DNA from: SIG440 sp045120135
GTDB lineage: Bacteria; Bacillota; Clostridia; Monoglobales; Monoglobaceae
Assembly (NCBI GenBank): GCA_045120135.1
Contig: JBGVEN010000001.1
Coordinates: forward strand, 248,001 to 312,000
DNA length: 64,000 nt
Direction: 5' to 3'
The position numbers and the translations under genes were made by a program. The notes beneath the pieces are model-generated. The model was given only the letters and a program-made list of their open reading frames with translations. It was not told where the DNA came from and ran no database searches. This document shows, one piece after another, positions 9,418 to 17,813 of this stretch; the stretch's first letter is position 1; the number at the start of each line of letters is the position of its first letter.

Positions 9418-9446
9418 ATTATATAATTTTATATATTGAATGTCAA
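9418..9446 (-). promoter_or_regulatory. sigma-A promoter of the SLH protein gene
   Basis: On the minus strand TTGACA (9441-9446), a 17-bp spacer and TATAAT (9418-9423), both perfect consensus. The predicted start leaves a leader of about 34 nt before the ATG at 9377. Such a promoter suggests high expression, as expected for an S-layer component. Confidence 0.85.
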
Positions 9447-9533
9447 TTGAAAACGGAGTTTTTGGAATGTAGAAACACACATCGTTTTTTAGTATTATTT
9501 GCACAAATCTAAATATTTATATTTGTTGAACCA

Positions 9534-9565
9534 GTATTGTAAATGTATTGTGTTTATGTTATAAT
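9534..9565 (+). promoter_or_regulatory. promoter of the two-component operon with tandem heptamer repeat
   Basis: TTGTAA (9537-9542), 17 bp, TATAAT (9560-9565) preceded by TG at 9557-9558 (extended -10). The weak -35 lies inside a direct repeat GTATTGT (9534-9540 and 9545-9551), 11 bp apart, the geometry used by OmpR-family regulators, so autoregulation is plausible. Confidence 0.6.
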
Positions 9566-9610
9566 TTTACTATTAGGTCAAATTTGCATTTCACAAAGAG
9601 GTGAGGTCTT

Positions 9611-10669
9611 ATGCAGAGATTAATAAAAAATTTAAAATACACTTTGATTTCTGGTGTAATAGTAGCTGTATGTTTTGCATTGTGCCAGTTTCTTCAGCTA
9701 ATGATTAACGACAGTGTCCTTATACCGGCAATGTTTGTTCTGGCGGTTTTTTTTATTTCTGTGTTAACACCTGGTTACATATATGGTATAATTTCGGCAC
9801 TTTTTAGTGTGCTGGCAGTTAATTTTGCATTTACATTCCCATTTTTTGCATTTGATTTTACAATACCTGAAAATATAATTTCAGCAATAATATTACTGGT
9901 TATTACGATTGTGACCTGCGGACTTACAGAGCGGTTAAAGCATCAGGAGGTAATAAAGGCTGAAAGCGACAAAGAGCGGATGCGTGCAAATCTCCTGCGG
10001 GCTGTTTCTCACGATTTGCGGACGCCCCTCACAACTATATATGGTTCAAGCACTGCTATGCTTGAAAATTATGATAGATTTAGCGATGAGCAAAATAAAA
10101 TAATGCTGAAAGGAATACAAGAGGAGGCGGATTGGCTTAACCGAATGGTTGAAAATCTGCTCTCGGTTACAAAACTGGATGGAGATAATGTAAGTATAGT
10201 AAAGACAGACACGGTAGTTGACGAATTGATAGATTCAGTTCTAGTAAAATTCAGCAAAAGATTTCCGGGCCAGAAAGTGCGCCTTGATATACCAAGCGAC
10301 TTCATTGTTGTTCCTATGGATACTATGCTTATACAGCAGGTTCTTATAAACCTTCTCGAAAATGCGATAAGACACGCAAAGGGTATGACGGGGCTGTGGC
10401 TTAAGGTTTATACCATTTCAAATAGAGTTTATTTTGAGGTCAGAGATAATGGCTGCGGTATTGCGCCGGAACGGTTGAAGGATATCTTTTTTGGATATTC
10501 CGTCGAGGAATCTGTTCCGGCAGATGGTAAGAATAGCGCAGGGATAGGATTGTCAGTATGTGCTGCAATTATAAGGGCACATGGCGGTGAAATCCGCGCC
10601 CAGAATGTAAGAGGCGGAGGATGTGCTTTTCGGTTTTATCTTAATATTGAGGATGGTGTAAATGAATAA
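9611..10669 (+). CDS. sensor histidine kinase with DUF4118 membrane domain (KdpD C-terminal-like)
   Basis: A 352-residue membrane kinase. Residues about 10-105 form four closely spaced hydrophobic segments of the DUF4118 type found in KdpD; then HisKA with AVSHDLRTPLTT (phospho-acceptor His134), and a HATPase_c domain with N box LLENAIRH, G1 VRDNGCGI and G2 GKNSAGIGLSV. The large N-terminal KdpD and USP domains of true KdpD are absent, so it should not be called KdpD without caution. It is translated with the downstream response regulator through an 8-bp overlap. The signal is unknown; K+ or phosphate are candidates, the latter because of the neighbouring Na/Pi transporter. The start has GAGGTGAGG upstream. 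Confidence 0.85.
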   Translation: MQRLIKNLKYTLISGVIVAVCFALCQFLQLMINDSVLIPAMFVLAVFFISVLTPGYIYGIISALFSVLAVNFAFTFPFFAFDFTIPENIISAIILLVITIVTCGLTERLKHQEVIKAESDKERMRANLLRAVSHDLRTPLTTIYGSSTAMLENYDRFSDEQNKIMLKGIQEEADWLNRMVENLLSVTKLDGDNVSIVKTDTVVDELIDSVLVKFSKRFPGQKVRLDIPSDFIVVPMDTMLIQQVLINLLENAIRHAKGMTGLWLKVYTISNRVYFEVRDNGCGIAPERLKDIFFGYSVEESVPADGKNSAGIGLSVCAAIIRAHGGEIRAQNVRGGGCAFRFYLNIEDGVNE

Positions 10670-11369
10670 TAAATATAGAATTCTTATTGTTGAAGACGAA
10701 AAAAATATTACTCAGCTTATAACCACTCTTCTGGAAACAAATGGTTATAAGGTGGTTTCAGCAGAGAACTGCACAAATGGTAATATGCTTTTTTCTTCCC
10801 ATAATCCGGATTTGGTAATACTGGATTTGGGTCTTCCGGATGCAGACGGAATGAGTTTTTTAAAGGAAATTAGAAAAAAATCGGCTACACCTGTAATTGT
10901 AGTTTCCGCACGCTCGGATGAACGGGATAAGGTTGATGCACTTGACTTGGGCGCAAATGACTATGTAACCAAGCCTTTCGGTTTTGAAGAATTGGTTGCA
11001 AGAGTAAGGTCTGCACTTAGAAATTCAAAAAAGGTTATGAGTGACGAAGATATTTTAACCGGTTCGTTTAAGGCGAATGGGCTTACAATTGATTACGGTG
11101 CGCGCCGTGTGTTTGTTGATGGGAACGAAGTTAAATTTACGCAGACAGAGTATAATGTCCTTGCTTTACTTTCAAGGTATCCGGGCAAGGTAATGACATA
11201 CTCTGCAATTATCCGTGAAATATGGGGTTATAATGATTTGAACAGCACCAAAAAGCTGCAGGTCAATATGGCGAATATCCGCAAAAAGTTTGGAGCAAAG
11301 CCGGGTGGTAACAACTTTATCGAAAACGAGCTTGGTGTGGGTTATCGTATGTGCGAACAAACCGAATAA
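10662..11369 (+). CDS. OmpR/KdpE-family response regulator
   Basis: A 235-residue transcription factor. The receiver domain (1-120) has acidic residues E11-D12, phospho-acceptor Asp55 in LVILDLGLPDADG, and Lys104 in VTKPFG. The C-terminal winged helix (about 135-232) has the QTEYNVLALLSRYPGKVMTYS and GVGYRM signatures. It is encoded with the upstream sensor kinase (8-bp overlap) and so is its cognate partner. Direct repeats with 11-bp period sit both at this operon's promoter and at the Na/Pi gene promoter just downstream, which makes both candidate targets, although the two repeat sequences differ. Confidence 0.9.
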   Translation: MNNKYRILIVEDEKNITQLITTLLETNGYKVVSAENCTNGNMLFSSHNPDLVILDLGLPDADGMSFLKEIRKKSATPVIVVSARSDERDKVDALDLGANDYVTKPFGFEELVARVRSALRNSKKVMSDEDILTGSFKANGLTIDYGARRVFVDGNEVKFTQTEYNVLALLSRYPGKVMTYSAIIREIWGYNDLNSTKKLQVNMANIRKKFGAKPGGNNFIENELGVGYRMCEQTE

Positions 11370-11395
11370 ATAATTTACAAAGAGTATAAAATATT

Positions 11396-11429
11396 CTTAA
11401 CCGCATCTTAACCAAAAGTCTGGTATAAT
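11396..11429 (+). promoter_or_regulatory. pho-box-like tandem repeat and extended -10 promoter
   Basis: CTTAACC at 11396-11402 and again at 11407-11413 (7-bp repeat, 4-bp spacer, 11-bp period), with a weaker TTTACA at 11374-11379 two periods upstream. TATAAT follows at 11424-11429 with TG at 11421-11422. There is no sigma-A -35 sequence; the repeats occupy that place, as in promoters activated by PhoB/PhoP-type regulators. Confidence 0.65.
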
Positions 11430-11467
11430 TTGTGAGATAGAAAAATTTGGTTTAATGAGGTGAAGAA

Positions 11468-13213
11468 ATGACAATTTTTGATGCACTTACACTTATCGGT
11501 GGCTTGTGCCTGTTTCTTTTTGGTATGAGCGTGATGGGGGATGCACTTGAACGCCGTGCCGGAAACAGTCTCAAGAACATTCTTGCAAGGCTTACCAAAA
11601 ATAAAATTGCAGGATTTTTAACGGGTCTTGGCGTAACCGCAGTTATCCAAAGCTCATCTGCAACAACTGTAATGGTTGTTGGGTTTGTTAACTCGGGGAT
11701 TATGACCCTTCGTCAATCCATCGGCGTTATTATGGGTGCAAATATCGGTACAACAGTAACGGCCTGGGTACTCAGCCTTGGCGGTATTTCCGGCGATAAT
11801 CTGTTTTTACAGCTACTTAAGCCCACATCGTTTACTCCGATACTTGCGCTTATCGGTACGGTGTTTTTTATGTTTGCAAAATCAAGTAACAAAAAGGATA
11901 CCGGAACGATTCTCTTAGGATTTGCGGTACTTATGTTTGGTATGGATACGATGTCTGACGCAGTTTCAGGTCTTGCTGATGTACCGGCATTTCGGAACAT
12001 GTTCATTATGTTCAAAAACCCGATACTCGGCGTTCTGGTTGGTGCAATTCTTACCGCGATAATCCAGTCCAGCTCTGCATCGGTTGGTATTCTTCAGGCG
12101 CTATCGGCAACCGGACAGGTTTCGTACGGGGCGGCTGTTCCGATTATTATGGGTCAAAATATCGGCACCTGTATAACAGCTATTCTTTCGTCATTCGGCA
12201 CAAATAAAAATGCAAAGCGCGCAGCGATTGTTCATTTGTCGTTTAATGTGGTAGGTACTGTTATATGGTTATCAGTATTCAGCATCATTTCGATGGCTTT
12301 AAGGCCTGCTATTTTGGATGCAGCGGCGTCGCATTTTGGCATTGCTGTTGCTCATTCAATATTTAACATAGCCTGCACTGCACTTCTTTTGCCTATGTCC
12401 TCTATGCTTGAAAAAATTGCTATCAGGCTTGTCCCCGATAACGATAAAAAGGAGGAGGTTGCAGAGCTTGATGAACGACTCCTTGCGACACCTACAATTG
12501 CATTGGAACGTTGCAATACCCTTGTTTCGGAAATGGCAGAATTTTCGGTTACATCATTCAAGCTTGGTCTCAACATGCTCACCCAATATGATTCTGTCAC
12601 AGCAACACAAATCCGTGAGGCAGAGGGAAAGGCAGACCATTACGAGGATATTCTCGGCACATACCTTGTAAAGCTCAGCGGACACCAGGTGAGTGATAAC
12701 GATAGTGTCGAAATTTCAAAGCTATTAAAAGCAATCGGTGATTTTGAAAGAATTTCCGACCATAGCGTAAATATTCTTGAGTCAGCAGAGGAACTCAGAG
12801 ATAAAGGAATAAAATTTACCAGCGATGCCCGGAAAGAACTTGAAAATCTATGTGGTGCAGTTTCTGAAATTCTGACACTTTCGTATACTGCGTTTGTGAA
12901 GAACGATGTACAGCTTGCAAGGGATATTGAACCGCTTGAACAGGTTATCGACAGACTTAAGGAAAAAATGCGTAATGGTCACATTAACCGCCTTAAAAAC
13001 GGCGAATGTTCAATTGAAGTTGGGTTTGTATGGTCAGACCTCCTTACTAACCTTGAAAGAACTGCAGACCATTGTTCCAATATTGCGGTATGTATTATTG
13101 ATTCGGCTGAGAATAATATGAATATCCATGAGTCACTTCGTAATATTAAAGAAGGCGACGATTTTGATGAAAAGTATGCCGTATACGCTCAAAAATATAT
13201 GTCAGTTGAGTAG
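11468..13213 (+). CDS. Na+/phosphate symporter with PhoU-like C-terminal domain
   Basis: A 581-residue membrane protein of the Na/Pi-II (NptA/YjbB) family. Two inverted-repeat halves carry the hallmark QSSSA motifs (Gln61 in TAVIQSSSATT and Gln200 in TAIIQSSSASV). Residues about 350-560 form a PhoU-like helical cytoplasmic domain. It couples phosphate movement to the Na+ gradient; bacterial members may import or export phosphate. The gene stands alone between a pho-box-like promoter and a strong terminator, just after a two-component system that probably controls it. AATGAGGTGAAGAA precedes the ATG. Confidence 0.92.
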   Translation: MTIFDALTLIGGLCLFLFGMSVMGDALERRAGNSLKNILARLTKNKIAGFLTGLGVTAVIQSSSATTVMVVGFVNSGIMTLRQSIGVIMGANIGTTVTAWVLSLGGISGDNLFLQLLKPTSFTPILALIGTVFFMFAKSSNKKDTGTILLGFAVLMFGMDTMSDAVSGLADVPAFRNMFIMFKNPILGVLVGAILTAIIQSSSASVGILQALSATGQVSYGAAVPIIMGQNIGTCITAILSSFGTNKNAKRAAIVHLSFNVVGTVIWLSVFSIISMALRPAILDAAASHFGIAVAHSIFNIACTALLLPMSSMLEKIAIRLVPDNDKKEEVAELDERLLATPTIALERCNTLVSEMAEFSVTSFKLGLNMLTQYDSVTATQIREAEGKADHYEDILGTYLVKLSGHQVSDNDSVEISKLLKAIGDFERISDHSVNILESAEELRDKGIKFTSDARKELENLCGAVSEILTLSYTAFVKNDVQLARDIEPLEQVIDRLKEKMRNGHINRLKNGECSIEVGFVWSDLLTNLERTADHCSNIAVCIIDSAENNMNIHESLRNIKEGDDFDEKYAVYAQKYMSVE

Positions 13214-13224
13214 AAAACAAATAA

Positions 13225-13256
13225 AAATGCCCCATACCAATCGGTATGGGGCATTT
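13225..13256. terminator. bidirectional terminator
   Basis: A perfect 14-bp stem (13225-13238 with 13243-13256), GC-rich core GCCCCATACC, loop AATC, flanked by T-runs on both strands. It serves the convergent Na/Pi symporter and pyrophosphatase genes. Confidence 0.92.
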
Positions 13257-13265
13257 CGTTTTTAT

Positions 13266-15350
13266 TTACAGAATTGAAAAGTGAACAACAACCGCTGCAA
13301 AAACAATTGATACCATTGAGAGAAGCTTGATGAGGATGTTAATTGCAGGACCGGATGTATCTTTAAAGGGGTCGCCTACGGTGTCACCAACAACTGCAGC
13401 TTTGTGATTTTCTGAACCCTTGCCGCCGTGAACGCCGCTTTCAATGTATTTCTTTGCGTTATCCCATGCACCGCCGGCATTTGACATAAATATTGCCATA
13501 AGGAAGCCTGATGCAGTTGCACCTGCCAGCATACCTACAACACCGGCACAGCCAAGAACTATACCAACAACAATCGGGACAGCAACTGCTACAACAGTGG
13601 GAAGAAGCATTTCTCTGAGACTTGACTTTGTGCAAAGGTCAACGCAACTTGCATAGTCGGGGTCAGCTTGACCTTCCATAAGACCGGTAATTTCCTTAAA
13701 CTGGCGGCGAACTTCTTTGACAACGCTTTGTGCAGCACGACCAACAGAATTCATAGTGAGTGCCGCAAAAACAAAGGGCAGACAGGCACCAACAAATAAA
13801 CCGGTAAGAACGGTGGGGTTGGTAATGCTGAGATTTGCAATCTTTTCCGCGCCGCCGGGTATTGTGTTAATTTTGTCAATGTATGATGCCATAAGAGCAA
13901 GCGCTGTGAGTGCTGCAGAACCAATAGCAAAGCCTTTGCCGGTTGCTGCGGTTGTGTTGCCGAGTGAGTCAAGAGCATCGGTTCTTTCACGAACCTCTTT
14001 TTCAAGTCCTGCCATTTCGGCAATCCCGCCGGCATTATCTGCAACAGGTCCGTATGCGTCTGTTGCAAGGGTAATTCCCAGTGTTGAAAGCATACCAACA
14101 GCCGCGAGTGAAATTCCGTAAAGACCCATTGAGGCACTTTCTGCACCGCCGGAAACAAAGTAAGCGATAAGAACGCATACAGCAACGATTACTATGGGAA
14201 GAAGTGTCGAAAGCATACCAACCGACAAACCGCCAATGATTATTGTTGCTGTACCGGTTTCTGATGTAGCAGCAAGATTTTTCGTTGGCTTGTAGCTATC
14301 AGATGTGAAGTATTCGGTTGATTGACCAATAAGCACACCTGCAACAAGGCCTGAAAGAATTGCAAAGTAAATTGTCCAGTTCTGTTCGCCAAGAACAAAA
14401 TAAACGAGAGGAAGAGAAACAATTGCAATTACAATAGCTGCAAAGTTTGTTCCTCGTGATAATGCTCCGAGCAATTGCTTCTGAGATGCACCTTCTTTAG
14501 TTCTTACAAGGAATGTTCCGAAAATGGAGCATATAACACCAACAGCTGAAAGAATCATAGGCAGAGCCATAGCTTCAAGAGTATGTAATGCAGCAACACC
14601 AAGTGCACAAGCTGAAATAATAGAGCCAACATAGGATTCATAAAGGTCGGCACCCATACCGGCAACATCGCCAACGTTGTCACCAACATTATCGGCAATT
14701 ACTGCAGGGTTTCTCGGGTCATCCTCGGGGATACCTGCCTCAACCTTACCAACAAGGTCAGCACCAACATCAGCAGCCTTTGTGAAGATACCGCCGCCTA
14801 CACGGGCAAAAAGTGCCATTGAGGAGGCTCCCATACCAAATGTGAGCATTGCACTTGTGATTGCCTCGTTTGAAAGCATAAATACAAATTTCAAGAGGAA
14901 AAACCAAACCGAAATATCCAACAGACCAAGACCTACAACGGTAAAGCCCATAACGCTTCCGGCAGAGAATGCAACACGGAGACCGCGGTTAAGACCCTGA
15001 CGGCAAGCGTTAGCAGTTCTTGCATTTGCAAGGGTTGCAATTTTCATACCGATAAAGCCGGAAAGAGCCGAGAAGAATCCGCCTGTAATAAACGCAAATG
15101 GAACATAAGGGGTAAGAAGCCCTGCAAACGCCATTATGCTGAGTATAACAAACATAACAGCGAAAAAGATAATAACAATCTTATACTGGCGTTTGAGGTA
15201 CGCGTTAGCACCTTTTTTGATAGAACTGGAGATTTTTTTCATTAATTCTGTGCCTTCGGGGAATTTGATAACCTTGCGTGCAGTGAAAAGTGCAAACAAC
15301 AATGCAAGAACTGCACCGGCAAAGGTTAATCCAACGAGTAGTGTTTCCAT
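13266..15350 (-). CDS. hppA: K+-dependent membrane-bound pyrophosphatase
   Basis: A 694-residue, roughly 16-helix ion pump that uses pyrophosphate hydrolysis to move Na+ or H+ outward. The active-site signature DVGADLVGKVEAGIPEDDPRN and the acidic NVGDNVGD motif are complete, as is the C-terminal DNAKKYIE acidic motif. At the K+-site the sequence is GNTTAATGKG: alanine rather than lysine, which is the mark of K+-dependent enzymes, most of which pump Na+. I infer Na+ pumping but the gate glutamate position was not verified. CAGGAGGC precedes the ATG. It is monocistronic with its own promoter. Confidence 0.93.
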   Translation of the reverse strand: METLLVGLTFAGAVLALLFALFTARKVIKFPEGTELMKKISSSIKKGANAYLKRQYKIVIIFFAVMFVILSIMAFAGLLTPYVPFAFITGGFFSALSGFIGMKIATLANARTANACRQGLNRGLRVAFSAGSVMGFTVVGLGLLDISVWFFLLKFVFMLSNEAITSAMLTFGMGASSMALFARVGGGIFTKAADVGADLVGKVEAGIPEDDPRNPAVIADNVGDNVGDVAGMGADLYESYVGSIISACALGVAALHTLEAMALPMILSAVGVICSIFGTFLVRTKEGASQKQLLGALSRGTNFAAIVIAIVSLPLVYFVLGEQNWTIYFAILSGLVAGVLIGQSTEYFTSDSYKPTKNLAATSETGTATIIIGGLSVGMLSTLLPIVIVAVCVLIAYFVSGGAESASMGLYGISLAAVGMLSTLGITLATDAYGPVADNAGGIAEMAGLEKEVRERTDALDSLGNTTAATGKGFAIGSAALTALALMASYIDKINTIPGGAEKIANLSITNPTVLTGLFVGACLPFVFAALTMNSVGRAAQSVVKEVRRQFKEITGLMEGQADPDYASCVDLCTKSSLREMLLPTVVAVAVPIVVGIVLGCAGVVGMLAGATASGFLMAIFMSNAGGAWDNAKKYIESGVHGGKGSENHKAAVVGDTVGDPFKDTSGPAINILIKLLSMVSIVFAAVVVHFSIL

Positions 15351-15419
15351 TTTTTTGCCTCCTGTATTTTTTGTTTAACATTGATAAATCTCTAACAAGA
15401 TGTTATCCTATAAAAAAAT

Positions 15420-15448
15420 ATTTTACCAAATAATTTATGTTATTGCAA
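15420..15448 (-). promoter_or_regulatory. promoter of the pyrophosphatase gene
   Basis: On the minus strand TTGCAA (15443-15448), 17-bp spacer, TAAAAT (15420-15425), with an extended TGG just before the -10. The leader is about 65 nt. Confidence 0.6.
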
Positions 15449-15487
15449 GGGGTTTTAGAACTTTTTTATACAATTTCCAAAAATTAA

Positions 15488-15516
15488 TTGCTTTTTTCGT
15501 GTCAATATAGTATACT
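15488..15516 (+). promoter_or_regulatory. promoter of the NSS transporter gene
   Basis: TTGCTT (15488-15493), 17 bp, TATACT (15511-15516). The transcript should begin near 15523, which would leave almost no leader for an ATG at 15528 and supports the start at 15546. Confidence 0.65.
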
Positions 15517-15545
15517 TAGGTGAATAAATGAAAGGAACGGTGATT

Positions 15546-16904
15546 ATGACTAACGAAAAAAGAAGTAGCTTCACAGGGAAATTAGGGTTTGTTCTTGCTG
15601 CGGCAGGTTCAGCGGTAGGGCTTGGTAATATCTGGAGATTTCCGTATCTTGCAGCAAAATACGGCGGCGGAATTTTTTTGCTTGTTTATATTATTCTTGC
15701 AGTTTCGCTTGGCTTTGCACTTATGACTGCTGAAATTGCAATAGGACGTAAAACGGGTCTTAGTGCAATAGGTGCATTTAAAGAGCTTAACAAAAAGTAT
15801 TCATTTGTAGGTTGGATTGCAGCGTTAATTCCGATGATAATTCTGCCGTACTATTCGGTAATCGGCGGTTGGGTTACAAAATATCTTTTTGCATTTATAA
15901 CAGGCAACGGCCCAATGGCTGCAGGTGACGATTATTTTGGAGGGTTTATTTCGCAAACAGCAGAACCGGCATTCTGGTTCTTTGTGTTTATAGGTGTAAC
16001 AGCACTGATTGTTCTGTTTGGCGTTGAAAAGGGTATTGAAAAAGTAAGTAAGTTAATGATGCCTATATTGGTATTTTTATCGATTGGAATTGCAATTTAC
16101 TCTGTATGTATGCCCGGTGCAATGGATGGTGTTCTTTATTACATACTTCCCGATTTCAGCAAGTTCTCTGCAACAACTGTTCTTGCGGCAATGGGTCAGC
16201 TGTTTTATTCGATGTCTCTTGCAATGGGGATTATGATAACCTATGGTTCATATATGAAAAAGGATGTTAACCTCGAGTCTTCAGTAAGCCAGATTGAGAT
16301 TTTCGATACAGGTATTGCATTCCTTGCAGGCCTTATGATTATCCCTGCGGTATTCGTATTCTCCGGCGGCACTCCTGAGGCTCTTGGCAAGGGCCCCAGC
16401 CTTATGTTTGTGACACTTCCCAAGGTTTTTGAAACAATGTGGGGGGGACATTTTATAGGAATTTTATTCTTCCTGCTTGTGCTTTTTGCAGCACTTACCT
16501 CTTCAATTTCACTTATGGAAACCGTTGTTTCCATTGTTTGTGATAAGTGCAAAATCGGCAGAAAGCTCTCTTGTCTGATTGTGTTTATAGGTTCTGTTGT
16601 TTTGGGCATTCTCTCAATTTTTGGTTACAGTATCTGGAGTCATATAACAATTATCGGACTTCAGTTCCTTGATTTCTTTGACTTTATCAGTAACAGTGTC
16701 CTGATGCCGGTGGTTGCATTCCTTACTTGTATATTTGTTGGATACGTAATCAAGCCTCAGGCGGTTATTGAAGAGGTTGAGCTTTCTTCAAAGTTTAAGA
16801 GAAAGAATCTTTTTGTGTTTGTTATCAAGTATATGGCACCTATCTGTATTGTACTTATTCTTGTTTCATCAGTGCTTGATGCATTTGGCATTTTTAAAAT
16901 TTAA
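15546..16904 (+). CDS. neurotransmitter:sodium symporter (NSS) family transporter
   Basis: A 452-residue Na+-coupled amino acid or related solute transporter with the LeuT fold. The N-terminus has the family hallmark AAAGSAVGLGNIWRFPY that lines the Na+ and substrate sites in helix 1. About eleven hydrophobic helices follow, consistent with shorter bacterial NSS members. Substrate is not predictable; tryptophan, tyrosine and leucine are known for relatives. I chose the ATG at 15546 because GAAAGGA lies 10 nt upstream and a promoter start near 15523 rules out the ATG at 15528. A strong terminator follows. It is one of three Na+-linked transport genes in a row. Confidence 0.88.
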   Translation: MTNEKRSSFTGKLGFVLAAAGSAVGLGNIWRFPYLAAKYGGGIFLLVYIILAVSLGFALMTAEIAIGRKTGLSAIGAFKELNKKYSFVGWIAALIPMIILPYYSVIGGWVTKYLFAFITGNGPMAAGDDYFGGFISQTAEPAFWFFVFIGVTALIVLFGVEKGIEKVSKLMMPILVFLSIGIAIYSVCMPGAMDGVLYYILPDFSKFSATTVLAAMGQLFYSMSLAMGIMITYGSYMKKDVNLESSVSQIEIFDTGIAFLAGLMIIPAVFVFSGGTPEALGKGPSLMFVTLPKVFETMWGGHFIGILFFLLVLFAALTSSISLMETVVSIVCDKCKIGRKLSCLIVFIGSVVLGILSIFGYSIWSHITIIGLQFLDFFDFISNSVLMPVVAFLTCIFVGYVIKPQAVIEEVELSSKFKRKNLFVFVIKYMAPICIVLILVSSVLDAFGIFKI

Positions 16905-16921
16905 ATTAGATTGTAATCTAA

Positions 16922-16960
16922 AAGCCGTTGCGGTTAAACCGCAACGGCTTATTTTTTTTT
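16922..16960 (+). terminator. intrinsic terminator of the NSS gene
   Basis: A 12-bp GC-rich stem (16922-16933 with 16939-16950), loop TTAAA, followed by a nine-T run (16952-16960). The stop codon of the convergent minus-strand gene lies at its edge (16949-16951). Confidence 0.93.
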
Positions 16961-17410
16961 ATTTTTGCTAACCTTATTAAGGAAATCCTCGGTTGCTGAT
17001 ACATAAATGTAGCTGTCTTCGGTAGCTTCTGCAATTACGATATTATTAAGCTTTCTGTCAAACCACATATTTGCATAGGTTACATCCTTTACACGGTGGT
17101 TGTATCTTGTCAGCATAACATAATATAAATTGTCTGCAACGACTGTGGTTTCACCGGTAAAGTCAAACTCAGCAACAGAAACATCGTCCGATTGATATGG
17201 CGAGACGGAAATAGTACCGTATATCTTATTCGGATTTATAATGCTTTTGAAGCTTATCGTACGCGTAAGCTCAATGCTCGCATCCTTTGCATCATTATCA
17301 AGCCCCGGCGCCGTCAAGATTCCCTTATGGGTGGTGGTGTGTGGAAAGCTTACAAGAAGCAAAGCAACAACTATTAAACTAATAATGGCTAAGAATATAT
17401 ATTGTTTCAT
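16949..17410 (-). CDS. small membrane-anchored or secreted protein, function unknown
   Basis: A 153-residue protein I do not recognise. Residues 1-22 (MKQYIFLAIISLIVVALLLVSF) form a signal or anchor helix without a lipobox Cys. The rest is a beta-rich soluble domain with evenly alternating polar and hydrophobic residues (KIYGTISVSP, AEFDFTGETTVV, LNNIVIAEATEDSYIYVSA) ending in a basic KNKKK tail. No catalytic motif is seen. The ribosome binding site is weak (only GATGTG upstream) and no clear promoter is visible, so expression may be low. Its stop codon sits inside the terminator of the convergent NSS gene. Confidence 0.6.
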   Translation of the reverse strand: MKQYIFLAIISLIVVALLLVSFPHTTTHKGILTAPGLDNDAKDASIELTRTISFKSIINPNKIYGTISVSPYQSDDVSVAEFDFTGETTVVADNLYYVMLTRYNHRVKDVTYANMWFDRKLNNIVIAEATEDSYIYVSATEDFLNKVSKNKKK

Positions 17411-17497
17411 AAAAATAATATATCACATCAAAAAAAATTTTGCAAGTATATTATCGAACAAACATACAACTTGTTTTACTTTATGTCGAATAATATC

Positions 17498-17527
17498 TTG
17501 ACATATTGCTGATATATGTGGTATATT
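17498..17527 (+). promoter_or_regulatory. promoter of the pheST leader
   Basis: TTGACA (17498-17503), 18-bp spacer, TATATT (17522-17527). Transcription would start near 17534, just before the T-box stem I. Confidence 0.75.
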
Positions 17528-17533
17528 ATTAAT

Positions 17534-17790
17534 GTACGCGCTGTGAAGATGTGTAAGTAGCAAGCATATCTCCTCACAAGAGATTGACCGTCATGGGCTG
17601 AAAGCGGTCATTGAGGAAATGTTTTGTGAATTTCAGCATTGGAGCGTTTTGCGAAAACCAGAATTTGGGTTAAGCAAGGTGGAGCGGTCACGGCAAACCG
17701 CAAAAAGAGCAGAGTAATTCTGAATATGGGTGGTACCGCGGGTAAATTATGCTCGTCCCTGTTTTTATGGGGACGGGTTTTTATTTTTAT
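17534..17790 (+). promoter_or_regulatory. T-box leader (tRNA-Phe sensing) of pheST
   Basis: The conserved T-box sequence TGGGTGGTACCGCG is at 17727-17740. The bulge reads TGGT, so it pairs with a tRNA ending in ACCA, which fits the discriminator base A of tRNA-Phe. Upstream is the stem I region, where TTC at 17632-17634 is the likely Phe specifier codon (context GTGAATTTCAGC). The competing terminator is CTCGTCCC (17752-17759) with GGGACGGG (17770-17777) and a T-run from 17778. Uncharged tRNA-Phe binding should favour the antiterminator and turn on pheST. Confidence 0.93.
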
Positions 17791-17813
17791 TAACAGAAGA
17801 AAGGAAAAACATT

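Noticed and set aside
9611..11369. Calling the two-component pair kdpDE
   Set aside because: The sensor lacks the N-terminal KdpD and USP domains and no kdpFABC genes are adjacent.
17730..17813. Upstream extension of pheS
   Set aside because: It would be translated from the T-box core and its terminator; ATG 17814 has the ribosome binding site.
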